DNA of 21,207 bases, taken from JACDDK01 sp038198445. Its GTDB lineage: Bacteria > Actinomycetota > Rubrobacteria > Rubrobacterales > Rubrobacteraceae. The notes under the pieces are model-generated. The model saw only the letters and a program-made list of their open reading frames with translations, was not told the DNA's origin and ran no database searches. A program made the position numbers and the translations under genes. The first letter of the stretch is position 1; the number at the start of each line of letters is the position of its first letter. The DNA is taken from contig JBBPZZ010000166.1 of the NCBI GenBank assembly GCA_038198445.1, forward strand, positions 1-21,207, written 5' to 3'. Positions 1-7,280 of the stretch are shown here, one piece after another.

Positions 1-957
1 ATCCTCGAAGAGATCAACCGCTCCGGTGGCAACGCCCAGCCCGCCCACGCCCAGGTCTACACGATGGGTACCCTCCTCCGCCACGGTTCGGAGGCACAGA
101 AAAACGAATACCTGCCGAGGATAGCCAGCGGTGAGCTGAGGTTGCAGGCCTTCGGCGTAACAGAGCCGGACGCCGGGACCGATACCACGCAGTTAACCAC
201 TACCGCCAGGCGAAGCCCTGACGGCGGTCACTACGTGGTGAACGGGCGAAAGATCTACATCTCGCGCGTGCAGCACTCGGACTACATGATCCTCCTGGCC
301 CGCACCACGCCACTAGACGAAGTAAAACGGAAATCCGAGGGGCTCTCCGTGTTTATCTTCGACCTGCGCGAGGCCATAGGGAACGGCCTCACGGTCAATC
401 CCCGGCGCGTCATGATCAACAACGAGACCAACGAGCTGGTCTTCGAGGATCTAAAGATACCGGCGAGCGCCCTGATCGGCGAGGAGGGCAAGGGCTTCCG
501 CTACATCCTCGACGGCATGAACGCCGAGCGCATCCTCATCGCCGCCGAATGCATCGGCAACGGCAAATGGTTCGTGGACCGCGCGACCCGCCGCGCCACG
601 GAGCGCGTAATTTTCGGTCGGTCCATAGGCCAAAACCAGGGCATCCAGTTCCCCATAGCCCGCTCGCACATAAGCGTCGAGGCCGCCGACCTGATGCGCC
701 ACCGGGCCGCCGAAATGTTCGATAAGGGCGAGCCCTGCGGAGCCGAGGCAAACATGGCCCTGCTACTCGCCGCCGACGCGTCCTGGGAGGCCGCCAACGC
801 CGCGATGCAGACCTACGGCGGCTACAGCTACGACGCCGAGTACGACGTGGAGCGCAAGTTCCGGGAGACGCGGCTCTTCCAGGTAGCGCCCATCTCGACT
901 AACCTCATCCTCTCCTATATAGGAGAGCACGTACTCGGATTGCCGAGGTCGTTCTAG
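1..957 (+). CDS. Acyl-CoA dehydrogenase, 3' part (5' end outside window)
   Basis: Flavin-dependent alpha,beta-dehydrogenation of an acyl-CoA thioester. The reading frame is open from base 1, so the gene begins left of the window; the first internal ATG (64) lies inside a conserved stretch (HAQVYTMGTLLRHGS) and is not the start. The visible 318 residues hold the flavin/substrate segment VTEPDAGTDTTQL, a middle beta domain and the C-terminal helical domain. The segment TYGGYSYDAEYDVERKFRE matches the region with the catalytic Glu of medium-chain enzymes (Glu at bases 838-840). The usual YEGT motif is replaced by VAPIST, a variant I recall from a subset of the family. The TAG stop overlaps the next gene's GTG by one base (TAGTG), so the two are probably one operon. 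Substrate cannot be told from sequence. Confidence 0.93.
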   Translation: MLEEINRSGGNAQPAHAQVYTMGTLLRHGSEAQKNEYLPRIASGELRLQAFGVTEPDAGTDTTQLTTTARRSPDGGHYVVNGRKIYISRVQHSDYMILLARTTPLDEVKRKSEGLSVFIFDLREAIGNGLTVNPRRVMINNETNELVFEDLKIPASALIGEEGKGFRYILDGMNAERILIAAECIGNGKWFVDRATRRATERVIFGRSIGQNQGIQFPIARSHISVEAADLMRHRAAEMFDKGEPCGAEANMALLLAADASWEAANAAMQTYGGYSYDAEYDVERKFRETRLFQVAPISTNLILSYIGEHVLGLPRSF

Positions 958-2135
958 TGCTGCCGCTCGAAGGGATAACCGTTGTGTCTCTGGAGCAGGC
1001 CGTGGCCGCGCCGTTCGCCACCCGCCAACTCGCCGACCTCGGGGCGCGGGTGATCAAGGTAGAACGTCCCGGCGCCGGGGACTTCGCCCGCGGCTACGAC
1101 GAGACGGTCAACGGGCTGGCGAGCCATTTCGTGTGGCTCAACCGCTCCAAAGAGTCGCTTACGCTGGATCTCAAGCACTCTGAGGCGAAAGACATCCTGG
1201 AGAAGTTACTCGCCGATGCCGACGTATTCGTCCAGAACCTGGCGCCGGGCGCCACCGAACGGCTGGGCTTCGGAGTTGACAGGCTGAGAAAAGATTTTCC
1301 TCAGCTCATCGTCTGCAACATCTCCGGTTATGGCTCCTCTGGTCCTTACCGGGACAAGAAGGCTTACGACTTGCTTCTGCAGTGCGAGACCGGGCTTGTC
1401 TCCATTACCGGCACGCCCGAAACTCCCTCGAAGGTCGGTATCTCAGCCGCCGACATAGCCTGCGGAATGTATACATACACGGGTGTCCTTACCGCTCTAT
1501 ACACGCGGCAGAAGACGGGGGAGGGAGCGGCTTTCGAAGTCTCCCTCTTCGAGGCTCTAGGCGAGTGGATGGGCTTTCCGGCCTACTTCACGGCCTATGG
1601 CGGAACGCAGCCGCCACGAACCGGGGCCAGCCACGCCGCCATCGCTCCGTACGGCCCGTTCGCTGCTGGCGACGGGAAGACCGTCTTCCTCGGCATCCAG
1701 AACGAGCGGGAGTGGGCCAGCTTCTGCGAGGTGGTCCTCGAACATCCCGAGGTTGCGACAGATCCACGGTTCGACTCCAACTCGAAGAGATCCGCCAACA
1801 TCGAGGAGCTACGCGCGATAATCGAGGAAGTCTTTCGGGACTTCGACGCAGACCGGATCATCGAGCGCCTGGATGCGGCCCGGATCGCCAACGCGCGGAT
1901 GAACACCGTCCAGGAGTTCGTAGATCACCCGCAGCTTGCAGCCCGCAACCGCTGGAGGGAGGTAGGCTCGCCGGCCGGTCCTCTACAAGCGCTGCTGCCG
2001 CCCGTAACGATGCAGGGTGTCGAGCCGAGGATGGCTCCCATCCCCGGCCTCGGCGAACACACGGAAAAGATCCTCGCGGAGCTGGGCTACGATGATGAAG
2101 CCGTGAACAACCTGCGCCAGGAGGCTGCGATATAG
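957..2135 (+). CDS. CaiB/BaiF (class III) CoA-transferase
   Basis: Transfers CoA between carboxylic acids and acyl-CoA, probably activating the acid whose CoA ester the upstream dehydrogenase oxidises (inference from the coupling). The 392-residue protein opens with the family pattern LEGITVVSLEQAVAAPFATRQLADLGARV cut here to its key parts: LEGI, APFATRQLADLGA, VIKVERPG. NRSKESLTLDLK follows at 62-73. GISAADIACGM (161-171) carries Asp166, aligned with the catalytic Asp169 of formyl-CoA transferase. Length is normal for the family (about 390-430). The start is GTG at 957, one base into the upstream stop, with GAGG at 945-948 as a ribosome site. It converges on accC with only 20 bases between stops. 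The native CoA donor and acceptor are unknown. Confidence 0.92.
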   Translation: MLPLEGITVVSLEQAVAAPFATRQLADLGARVIKVERPGAGDFARGYDETVNGLASHFVWLNRSKESLTLDLKHSEAKDILEKLLADADVFVQNLAPGATERLGFGVDRLRKDFPQLIVCNISGYGSSGPYRDKKAYDLLLQCETGLVSITGTPETPSKVGISAADIACGMYTYTGVLTALYTRQKTGEGAAFEVSLFEALGEWMGFPAYFTAYGGTQPPRTGASHAAIAPYGPFAAGDGKTVFLGIQNEREWASFCEVVLEHPEVATDPRFDSNSKRSANIEELRAIIEEVFRDFDADRIIERLDAARIANARMNTVQEFVDHPQLAARNRWREVGSPAGPLQALLPPVTMQGVEPRMAPIPGLGEHTEKILAELGYDDEAVNNLRQEAAI

Positions 2136-2155
2136 AGGACCGCGTGGCCCGTGCC

Positions 2156-3502
2156 CTAGTTTTTGCTACTTAACAGCTCCTCCAGATAACCAGTGTGATA
2201 CTCGCCGGAGCGAAAGGCGTCCTCTTCCAGCAGGCGGAGGTGAAGAGGAATCGTCGTCTTGATGCCTTCTAGCCGATACTCGCGCAGAGCGCGGCGGGCG
2301 CGGGCTATGGCTTCGTCGCGGGTCAAGGCCCAGACGATTAGCTTGCCGACTATCGAATCGTAGAATGGTGGGATCTTGTAGCCCTGGTAGATCGCCGAGT
2401 CCACCCGCACGCCGGGACCACCGGGCACGTCCAGGAAGGAGATCTCACCGGGCGAGGGCATGAAATCTTTGTCCGGGTCCTCGGCGTTGATGCGGAACTC
2501 TATAGCGTGTCCGACCATCGGGACGTCTTCCTGGGTGAGGCTCAGAGGTTCTCCAGCGGCGACCCGGATCTGCTCTTTTACCAGATCCACGCCGGTCAGC
2601 ATCTCCGTCACCGGATGCTCGACCTGTATGCGTGTGTTCATCTCGATAAAGTAGAAGTTCTGTTCCTCGTCCACCAGGAACTCGACCGTACCGGCGTTTG
2701 CGTATCCCGCGTTCTCCGCCAGCCGGACGGCTGCCTCGCACATTGCCTCGCGAGTCTCGGAGCTTATGCCGGGAGACGGAGCTTCCTCAAGCACCTTCTG
2801 CCTGCGACGCTGCATCGAGCACTCGCGTTCGTAGAGGTGGATGACGTTGCCCTCGTGGTCCCCGATCACTTGCACCTCCACGTGACGCGGGCCAACCAGC
2901 AGCTTCTCCAGGTAGAGCGAGCCATCCCCGAACGCGGACTCGGCCTCTCTCCTGGCAACCTGCACGGCCTTGCGCAGTTCCTCCTCATCATTTGCTACTC
3001 GTATGCCGCGTCCACCGCCACCCGCCGACGCCTTCACCATCACCGGGTAGCCGATGTCCTCCGCCGTCGTTATCGCCTCGTCGGCAGAGTCTGTTTGCTC
3101 CGAACCGGGCACGACCGGCACGCTGGCCTCCCGCGCTAGATGTCGGGCCGCGGACTTGTTGCCCATCTTCTCTATCGCCTCTGGCGAGGGACCAATGAAG
3201 GTTATACTTGCGTCCCGGCAAGCAGCCGCGAACGAGGCGTTTTCGGCCAGGAACCCGTAGCCGGGATGGATGGCATCAGCCCCAGTCTCTTTGGCGGCTT
3301 CCAGCAGTGCCTCCACTTTCAGGTAGCTCTTGCCTGCTGGCGGCGGGCCGATGTTGACGGATTCGTCAGCGTGGCGGACGTGGAGCGCTTCGGCGTCGGC
3401 GTCCGAGTAGACGGCGACGGCCGGTATCCCGAGCTCCTGGCAGGCCCGGATGACGCGGAGCGCTATCTCTCCTCGATTGGCGACCAGAATCTTCTCGAAC
3501 AC
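2156..3502 (-). CDS. accC: Biotin carboxylase subunit (AccC-type)
   Basis: ATP- and bicarbonate-dependent carboxylation of biotin on a carrier protein. At 448 residues it is the length of E. coli AccC (449). Visible motifs: N-terminal KILVANRGEIALRVIRA; ATP-grasp KASAGGGGRGIRVA (Lys157, Gly loop 161-164); the YERECSMQRRRQK segment around 225-236; and FIEMNTRIQVEH with Glu287, Asn289 and Arg291, matching the catalytic Glu/Asn/Arg of the family. The start is GTG at 3502 with AGGGAGG upstream. It follows bioY on the same strand with a 56-base gap, so the two are probably co-transcribed. The only carrier protein in view is the divergent accB-like gene at 6925, and no carboxyltransferase of the AccA/AccD type is present. 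I infer it may serve the AHS1/AHS2 complex rather than, or as well as, acetyl-CoA carboxylase. Confidence 0.95.
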   Translation of the reverse strand: MFEKILVANRGEIALRVIRACQELGIPAVAVYSDADAEALHVRHADESVNIGPPPAGKSYLKVEALLEAAKETGADAIHPGYGFLAENASFAAACRDASITFIGPSPEAIEKMGNKSAARHLAREASVPVVPGSEQTDSADEAITTAEDIGYPVMVKASAGGGGRGIRVANDEEELRKAVQVARREAESAFGDGSLYLEKLLVGPRHVEVQVIGDHEGNVIHLYERECSMQRRRQKVLEEAPSPGISSETREAMCEAAVRLAENAGYANAGTVEFLVDEEQNFYFIEMNTRIQVEHPVTEMLTGVDLVKEQIRVAAGEPLSLTQEDVPMVGHAIEFRINAEDPDKDFMPSPGEISFLDVPGGPGVRVDSAIYQGYKIPPFYDSIVGKLIVWALTRDEAIARARRALREYRLEGIKTTIPLHLRLLEEDAFRSGEYHTGYLEELLSSKN

Positions 3503-3558
3503 AGTGCCTCAGCCTCCCTAGAAACCTTTTGCCGGATAACTCCGCATCTCTATACTTA

Positions 3559-4113
3559 TCAGGCCCGCGACGCGGCGATGGCGGGAGCGGCCGCCACCGC
3601 AACAAGCGCTGCGAGGCCCACTTTGATCAGGTCGAAGACCACGAACGGCAGCACACCCTGCACGCCGGCCACCGCGAAGGGAAGATGGGCCGCGACCGAG
3701 AGCCACGTAGCCCCGAGGACGTAGATGGCAGCGAGACCAACCGCTCCCCAGAGGAAGCTGACCCACAGCGCCCGGTGACGGACGGCGTTGGCGTTAGTCG
3801 CGGCGTGTGCCGCAAGACCGGCCACGGCGGCGGCGATCGGGTAGGAGAGTAGGTAGCCGCCCGTGGGGCCGAGTATGACGCCGAGTCCGCCGTGGAACTG
3901 CGCGAAGACCGGGACGCCGATGGCTCCGACGAGCACGTAGATAGCCTGCGCGAGCGCCCCGTAGCGCGGTCCCAGCAACAGCCCGGAGAGGATCACCGCG
4001 AGTACCTGCAGAGTGAACGGTACGGGTGAAAATGGCAACGGTATAGCTATCTGGGCGGCGATGGCGGTGACGGCGGCCATCAGGGCGACACGGGTCATTG
4101 CGGCTACGTTCAA
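3559..4113 (-). CDS. bioY: BioY biotin transporter (ECF S component)
   Basis: Membrane biotin-binding component of an energy-coupling-factor transporter. The 184-residue protein is mostly hydrophobic with about six membrane segments. Family motifs seen are PVPFTLQ near 30-36, the Gly-rich GGLGVILGPTGGYLLS near 74-89 and VLPFVVFDLIKVGLAA near 154-169. The start is TTG at 4113, chosen because AGGAGG lies six bases upstream on the - strand; the next ATG (4098) has no such site. No EcfA or EcfT genes are adjacent, so it must act alone (known for some BioY proteins) or with a shared ECF module elsewhere. It leads the bioY-accC pair and diverges from the carboxyltransferase operon, consistent with supplying biotin to the two biotin enzymes here. 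Confidence 0.93.
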   Translation of the reverse strand: MNVAAMTRVALMAAVTAIAAQIAIPLPFSPVPFTLQVLAVILSGLLLGPRYGALAQAIYVLVGAIGVPVFAQFHGGLGVILGPTGGYLLSYPIAAAVAGLAAHAATNANAVRHRALWVSFLWGAVGLAAIYVLGATWLSVAAHLPFAVAGVQGVLPFVVFDLIKVGLAALVAVAAAPAIAASRA

Positions 4114-4176
4114 GAAGTCCTCCTCTCGGCGCCGGAGATATCCCGGCTCTCCACCAGATCCAACGGTCCCAACCTG

Positions 4177-4205
4177 TTGACCAGGATGTACTGACTCTAT
4201 AGTAT
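4177..4205 (+). promoter_or_regulatory. Candidate sigma70-type promoter for the AHS1/AHS2 operon
   Basis: TTGACC (4177-4182) is followed after 17 bases by TAGTAT (4200-4205). An overlapping TATAGT (4198-4203) is a better -10 but only 15 bases away. Transcription would start near 4210-4213, right at the palindrome at 4210-4226, leaving a leader of about 30 bases to the ATG at 4244. Found by eye. Confidence 0.5.
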
Positions 4206-4209
4206 TTCA

Positions 4210-4226
4210 CTATTGTCAAACAATAG
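4210..4226. promoter_or_regulatory. Palindromic operator candidate, GntR/FadR-type
   Basis: CTATTGTCAAACAATAG is a perfect inverted repeat with 7-base arms and a 3-base centre. Its core TTGTCAAACAA fits the TNGT-N3-ACNA pattern known for FadR-subfamily GntR repressors. It lies between bioY-accC (-) and the carboxyltransferase operon (+), over the predicted + transcription start; on the - strand it also contains TTGACA. A repressor bound here could control both directions. No regulator gene is in view, so the assignment is by pattern only. Confidence 0.5.
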
Positions 4227-4243
4227 GTGGGTGGGAGCAAAGT

Positions 4244-5149
4244 ATGAGTAGTAAAACCGAGGTCGATCTACCTCAACCCCGTTACAGCTACGGCGGGGAC
4301 GAGTTCGTCTTCGTAGAGCTTGCCGAGGCGATGAGCCTGAAGGTCAACTTCCGGGCGATGGCAATCACCGAGAAGCTCCGGGAGGAGAATATCCCCGGAG
4401 TAATGGACATTTGCCCGTCAAACGCCTCGTACATGGTCCGCATAGACCCCGACGAGCTTCATCCGGACGACCTGATCTCTCGGCTCAAGGAGATAGACGA
4501 AGAAGCCGGAGAGGTGGGTGACTTCGAGTTGCGTACGCGCGTCGTGGACGTTCCGGTCCTGATGGAGGACCCCTGGACGCACGAGGCCCTACTGCGCTTC
4601 CGCGACCGGCACCAGGACCCGGATTCCACCGACCTCGAATACTCGGCCCGCATAAACGGCTACGACAACAAGGACGACTTCATCGCCGCGCTCCTGGGTT
4701 CACCGTGGCTGGTGACCATGATCGGGTTCGTTCCGGGACTGCCCTGGTGCTACCAGCTCGTTCCTCCCGAGGAGCAGGTGGAGGTGCCAAAATACGTGAG
4801 GCCCCGTACCTACACGCCCGAGCGAGCCTTCGGCTTCGGCGGCGGGTTCGCGGTCGTCTACTCGGTAGAGGGGGCGGGCGGCTATCAACTTTTCGGCCTC
4901 GCCCCGGCCCCGGTCCTGGACGTGAGCCAGCGGCTAAAGGACTTTCGAGATTCAATCGTATTCCCGAAACCCGGCGACGTCTTCAACTACCGCGGCATAG
5001 ATCGGGAGGAGTTCGACGATATAAGGTCTCGGGTCGAGGACGGAACGTTCGAGTACCGCGTCCGGGAGTTCACTTTCCATCCGGACCGCTCGCTCGCCGA
5101 CCCGCACGGTTACAACAAGGAGATCCTGGGAGTCCTGTATGGCGATTAA
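4244..5149 (+). CDS. AHS1 / PxpB (KipI)-like carboxyltransferase subunit
   Basis: Member of the allophanate-hydrolase-subunit-1 family (Pfam CT_C_D), which forms a complex with AHS2 proteins in 5-oxoprolinase (PxpABC) and is also a domain of urea carboxylase. The core motif MIGFVPGLPW (159-168) matches the family GFxPGxPY, and VRPRTYTPERAFGFGGGFA begins the typical Pro-Arg-Thr / Gly-Gly segment (185-203), ending in VEGAGGYQLFG (208-218). The 301 residues exceed simple KipI/PxpB proteins (about 220-240). The extra C-terminal part (about 240-301) includes KPGDVFNYRGIDREEFDDI, which resembles the region after the AHS1 core in urea carboxylases. The ATG at 4244 follows GGGAG (4233-4237). The end overlaps the AHS2 gene by 11 bases. 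The exact substrate is unknown. Confidence 0.88.
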   Translation: MSSKTEVDLPQPRYSYGGDEFVFVELAEAMSLKVNFRAMAITEKLREENIPGVMDICPSNASYMVRIDPDELHPDDLISRLKEIDEEAGEVGDFELRTRVVDVPVLMEDPWTHEALLRFRDRHQDPDSTDLEYSARINGYDNKDDFIAALLGSPWLVTMIGFVPGLPWCYQLVPPEEQVEVPKYVRPRTYTPERAFGFGGGFAVVYSVEGAGGYQLFGLAPAPVLDVSQRLKDFRDSIVFPKPGDVFNYRGIDREEFDDIRSRVEDGTFEYRVREFTFHPDRSLADPHGYNKEILGVLYGD

Positions 5150-6116
5150 AGTCAACAAGCCCGGTCTACTCACCACCGTCCAGGACACGGGCCGCTTCGG
5201 GGAGTACGCCATTGGGATGCCGCCCTCCGGGGCGATGGACGTGTTCTCCTACCAGGTCGGCAACTACCTCGTTGGTAACGAGGAGGGGGCCGCGGGTCTT
5301 GAGATCACCTACTTCGGCCCCGAATTGGAGTTCACCGAGGACACCGTTATCGCCGTTACCGGAGCGGAGTTGCCACCAAAGGTAAACGGAGAGGAGGCGC
5401 CGACCTGGGAGACGCTTCAGGTGAAGGCGGGCGACATACTCACCTTCGACTACCTAAAGAACGGCGCCCGGTCCTATCTGGCGGTGGCCGGAGGAGTAGA
5501 CGTTCCAGTCTTCCTGCACAGCCGTTCGACGTACACCCTGATCGGTCTCGGCGGCAAAGAGGGCCGGGCGCTCAAGGAGGAGGGGGACGAGCTGGAGATC
5601 GGTGAGGCTGGAGACCGTTCCAGCCGCGTCGGCAAGCGCGTGGATGATGACCACATCCCCGCTTACTCTAAAGAGACGGAGTTGCGGGTCATTATCGGTC
5701 TCGCCAGCTACCGGCTCACGGAGGAGAGCATGGAGACTTTCCTGAATACCGAGTGGACCGTCACCCCGGACGCGGACCGGGTGGGCTACCGGTACCGGGG
5801 CGGAGAGTTGAAGTTCGTCGAGAGGGAGCAGCCGGCGGGAGCCGGGGCCGACCAGGCTAACGTTGTGGACTTCGGGTACCCGATAGGCTCCATTCAGGTC
5901 CCCGGCGGGGTCGAGCCCATCGTGCTGATGAACGACGCCGTGACCGGCGGCGGCTACGCGACCATAGGCACCGTCATAAGCGTGGATCGCGACAGGCTAG
6001 CCCAGTCCAAGACCAACGACAAGACTCGATTCCGCTCAGTGGATCTCGAAGAAGCCTTGAAGGCCCGCGAGGATCGGCGGCGGCAGATGGAGGAGATCCG
6101 GCAGGCGTTGAGCTAG
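5139..6116 (+). CDS. AHS2 / PxpC (KipA)-like biotin-dependent carboxyltransferase subunit
   Basis: Partner of the preceding AHS1 protein (Pfam CT_A_B). Family signature: KPGLLTTVQDTGR (7-19), GMPPSGAMD (26-34), a Leu-Glu-Ile and Gly-Pro segment (54-61), then ARSYLAVAGGVDVP, and a late TGGGYATIG. The 325 residues are normal for PxpC. Its ATG at 5139 lies inside the upstream gene (11-base overlap), with GGGAG a short distance before it, so translation is probably coupled and the two subunits made in equal amounts. In urea carboxylase the same AHS1-AHS2 pair forms the carboxyltransferase; in PxpABC it works with PxpA in ATP-driven opening of 5-oxoproline. Presence of both a biotin carboxylase and a biotin carrier nearby favours a biotin-dependent role (inference). 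Confidence 0.9.
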   Translation: MAIKVNKPGLLTTVQDTGRFGEYAIGMPPSGAMDVFSYQVGNYLVGNEEGAAGLEITYFGPELEFTEDTVIAVTGAELPPKVNGEEAPTWETLQVKAGDILTFDYLKNGARSYLAVAGGVDVPVFLHSRSTYTLIGLGGKEGRALKEEGDELEIGEAGDRSSRVGKRVDDDHIPAYSKETELRVIIGLASYRLTEESMETFLNTEWTVTPDADRVGYRYRGGELKFVEREQPAGAGADQANVVDFGYPIGSIQVPGGVEPIVLMNDAVTGGGYATIGTVISVDRDRLAQSKTNDKTRFRSVDLEEALKAREDRRRQMEEIRQALS

Positions 6117-6129
6117 ACCGGGAAGGCAG

Positions 6130-6912
6130 GTGAGTAAGGTGCGGATAGATATTAGCTGTGACATGGGAGAGAGCTTCGGCCCCTGGAAGATGGGCTTCGA
6201 CGAGGAGATGATGCAATACATCTCCTCCGCCAACGTCGCGGGCGGCTTCCACGCCGGAGACCCGACCACGATGCGTAAGACCGTGGCGCTCGCAAAGGAG
6301 CACGGTATCGCGGTCGGTGTGCATCCGGGGTACCGGGACCTGGTCGGGTTCGGTCGCAGGGAGATAGACGTGTCGCCGGATGAGATCCACGACGAGCTTC
6401 TCTACCAGCTCGGGGCCCTGCGCGAGTTCGCTCGCTACTACGACATGGAAGTCCAGCACGTGAAGCCTCACGGTTCACTCTACATGGTCGCCGCCCGTGA
6501 CGAGGAGCTATCGCGGGCGATCATCGAGGCCATCCAGCGAGTTGACCCCGATCTCTTTCTGTTCTGCATGCGAGCTTCGGTGACCTACGAACTGGCGCGC
6601 AAGATGGACCAGCCGGTGGCAGCGGAGTTCTACGCCGACCGCGAGTACAACGACGATGGACAGATCGTCTTCACTCGCAGCGTCACCGAGGAGCTGGACC
6701 CTGAGGAGGTCGGTGAGCGAGTCGTCCGGGCCGTTACAGAGGGCAAGGTCAAGGCAGAGAGCGGTAAAGACGTAGAAATCGCCTCGGACTCCGTTTGTGT
6801 TCACGGGGATACCCCTGGGGCCGTCCGGCTTGCCGAGGCCATAGCAAGGAAACTCGGGGAGAACGGCATAGAGATCCAACCGCTCGGACGAGCAAAGCAG
6901 AAGATTTCCTAG
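6130..6912 (+). CDS. pxpA: LamB/YcsF family protein (PxpA-like 5-oxoprolinase subunit A)
   Basis: Hydrolase-type subunit that, with PxpB and PxpC, opens 5-oxoproline to glutamate in an ATP-dependent reaction. The 260 residues match the family length. Motifs: DISCDMGES (7-15), SANVAGGFHAGDP (33-45), GVHPGYRD, QHVKPHGSLY, AAEFYADREY and VCVHGD. Two usually conserved spots differ: the Asn of the DLNCDLGE-type motif is Ser9, and the NxACGFHAGD Cys is Gly38. The start is GTG at 6130, 13 bases after the AHS2 stop, preceded by GGGAAGG. It is third in the operon, and its TAG stop abuts the ribosome site of the carrier-protein gene. It may act on a lactam other than 5-oxoproline. Confidence 0.88.
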   Translation: MSKVRIDISCDMGESFGPWKMGFDEEMMQYISSANVAGGFHAGDPTTMRKTVALAKEHGIAVGVHPGYRDLVGFGRREIDVSPDEIHDELLYQLGALREFARYYDMEVQHVKPHGSLYMVAARDEELSRAIIEAIQRVDPDLFLFCMRASVTYELARKMDQPVAAEFYADREYNDDGQIVFTRSVTEELDPEEVGERVVRAVTEGKVKAESGKDVEIASDSVCVHGDTPGAVRLAEAIARKLGENGIEIQPLGRAKQKIS

Positions 6913-6924
6913 GAGGAGAGAACA

Positions 6925-7164
6925 TTGGCCGACAAGACCATAAGAGCGCAGATGCCCGGCACCTTCTACCGCCGGCCGGACCCGGACAGCGATTACTACG
7001 TCGAGGAGGGGGAACACGTATCGGCGGGCGACACCGTCGGCCTTATCGAAGTGATGAAGTCGTTCCACGAGGTCAAGGCCGAGGAAGACGGCACGGTCTC
7101 AAAGTTCCTCGTGGACAATGAGGATGCCGTTGACGCCGGCCAGGATCTCGTAGAGTTGGAATAG
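6925..7164 (+). CDS. accB: Small biotin carboxyl carrier protein (biotinyl domain only)
   Basis: Carries CO2 on biotin between the biotin carboxylase and the carboxyltransferase. It is only 79 residues, a bare biotinyl/lipoyl-type domain, against about 156 for E. coli AccB, which has an N-terminal extension. PGTFYRRPDPD opens the domain, and the biotinylation motif is IEVMKSF with Lys45; the usual flank AMKM is changed to VMKS. The start is TTG at 6925, with AGGAGGAG at 6911-6918 directly after the pxpA stop. It is last in the operon. With AHS1, AHS2 and the divergent biotin carboxylase it completes the domain set of urea carboxylase. Symbol given by family, not by proven role in fatty acid synthesis. 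Confidence 0.9.
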   Translation: MADKTIRAQMPGTFYRRPDPDSDYYVEEGEHVSAGDTVGLIEVMKSFHEVKAEEDGTVSKFLVDNEDAVDAGQDLVELE

Positions 7165-7178
7165 AGCGACGGGAACTA

Positions 7179-7201
7179 ACCTGCCAGGATCCAAAGCAGG
7201 T
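7179..7201 (+). terminator. Weak hairpin after the carboxyltransferase operon
   Basis: ACCTGC (7179-7184) pairs with GCAGGT (7196-7201) across an 11-base loop, 14 bases past the carrier-protein stop. There is no T-run after it, so it may be only a weak or factor-dependent terminator, or chance. Confidence 0.25.
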
Positions 7202-7235
7202 AAGACGAGCGAAGACCCCGTAGCGTAGCCTCAGA

Positions 7236-7269
7236 TTGTCCATCTAACCAGACTTCACTATGTGATACT
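7236..7269 (+). promoter_or_regulatory. Candidate promoter for the DUF2723 gene
   Basis: TTGTCC (7236-7241), a 17-base spacer and TATGTG (7259-7264); an overlapping GATACT (7264-7269) could be the -10 instead. The latter would start RNA a few bases before the ATG at 7281, which has no clear ribosome site, so a leaderless or very short-leader transcript is possible. Confidence 0.4.
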
Positions 7270-7280
7270 CTTTTTCGCCT

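Noticed and set aside
1382..2095. 237-codon frame within the CoA-transferase
   Set aside because: Arg-rich alternate frame of a gene with full family motifs.
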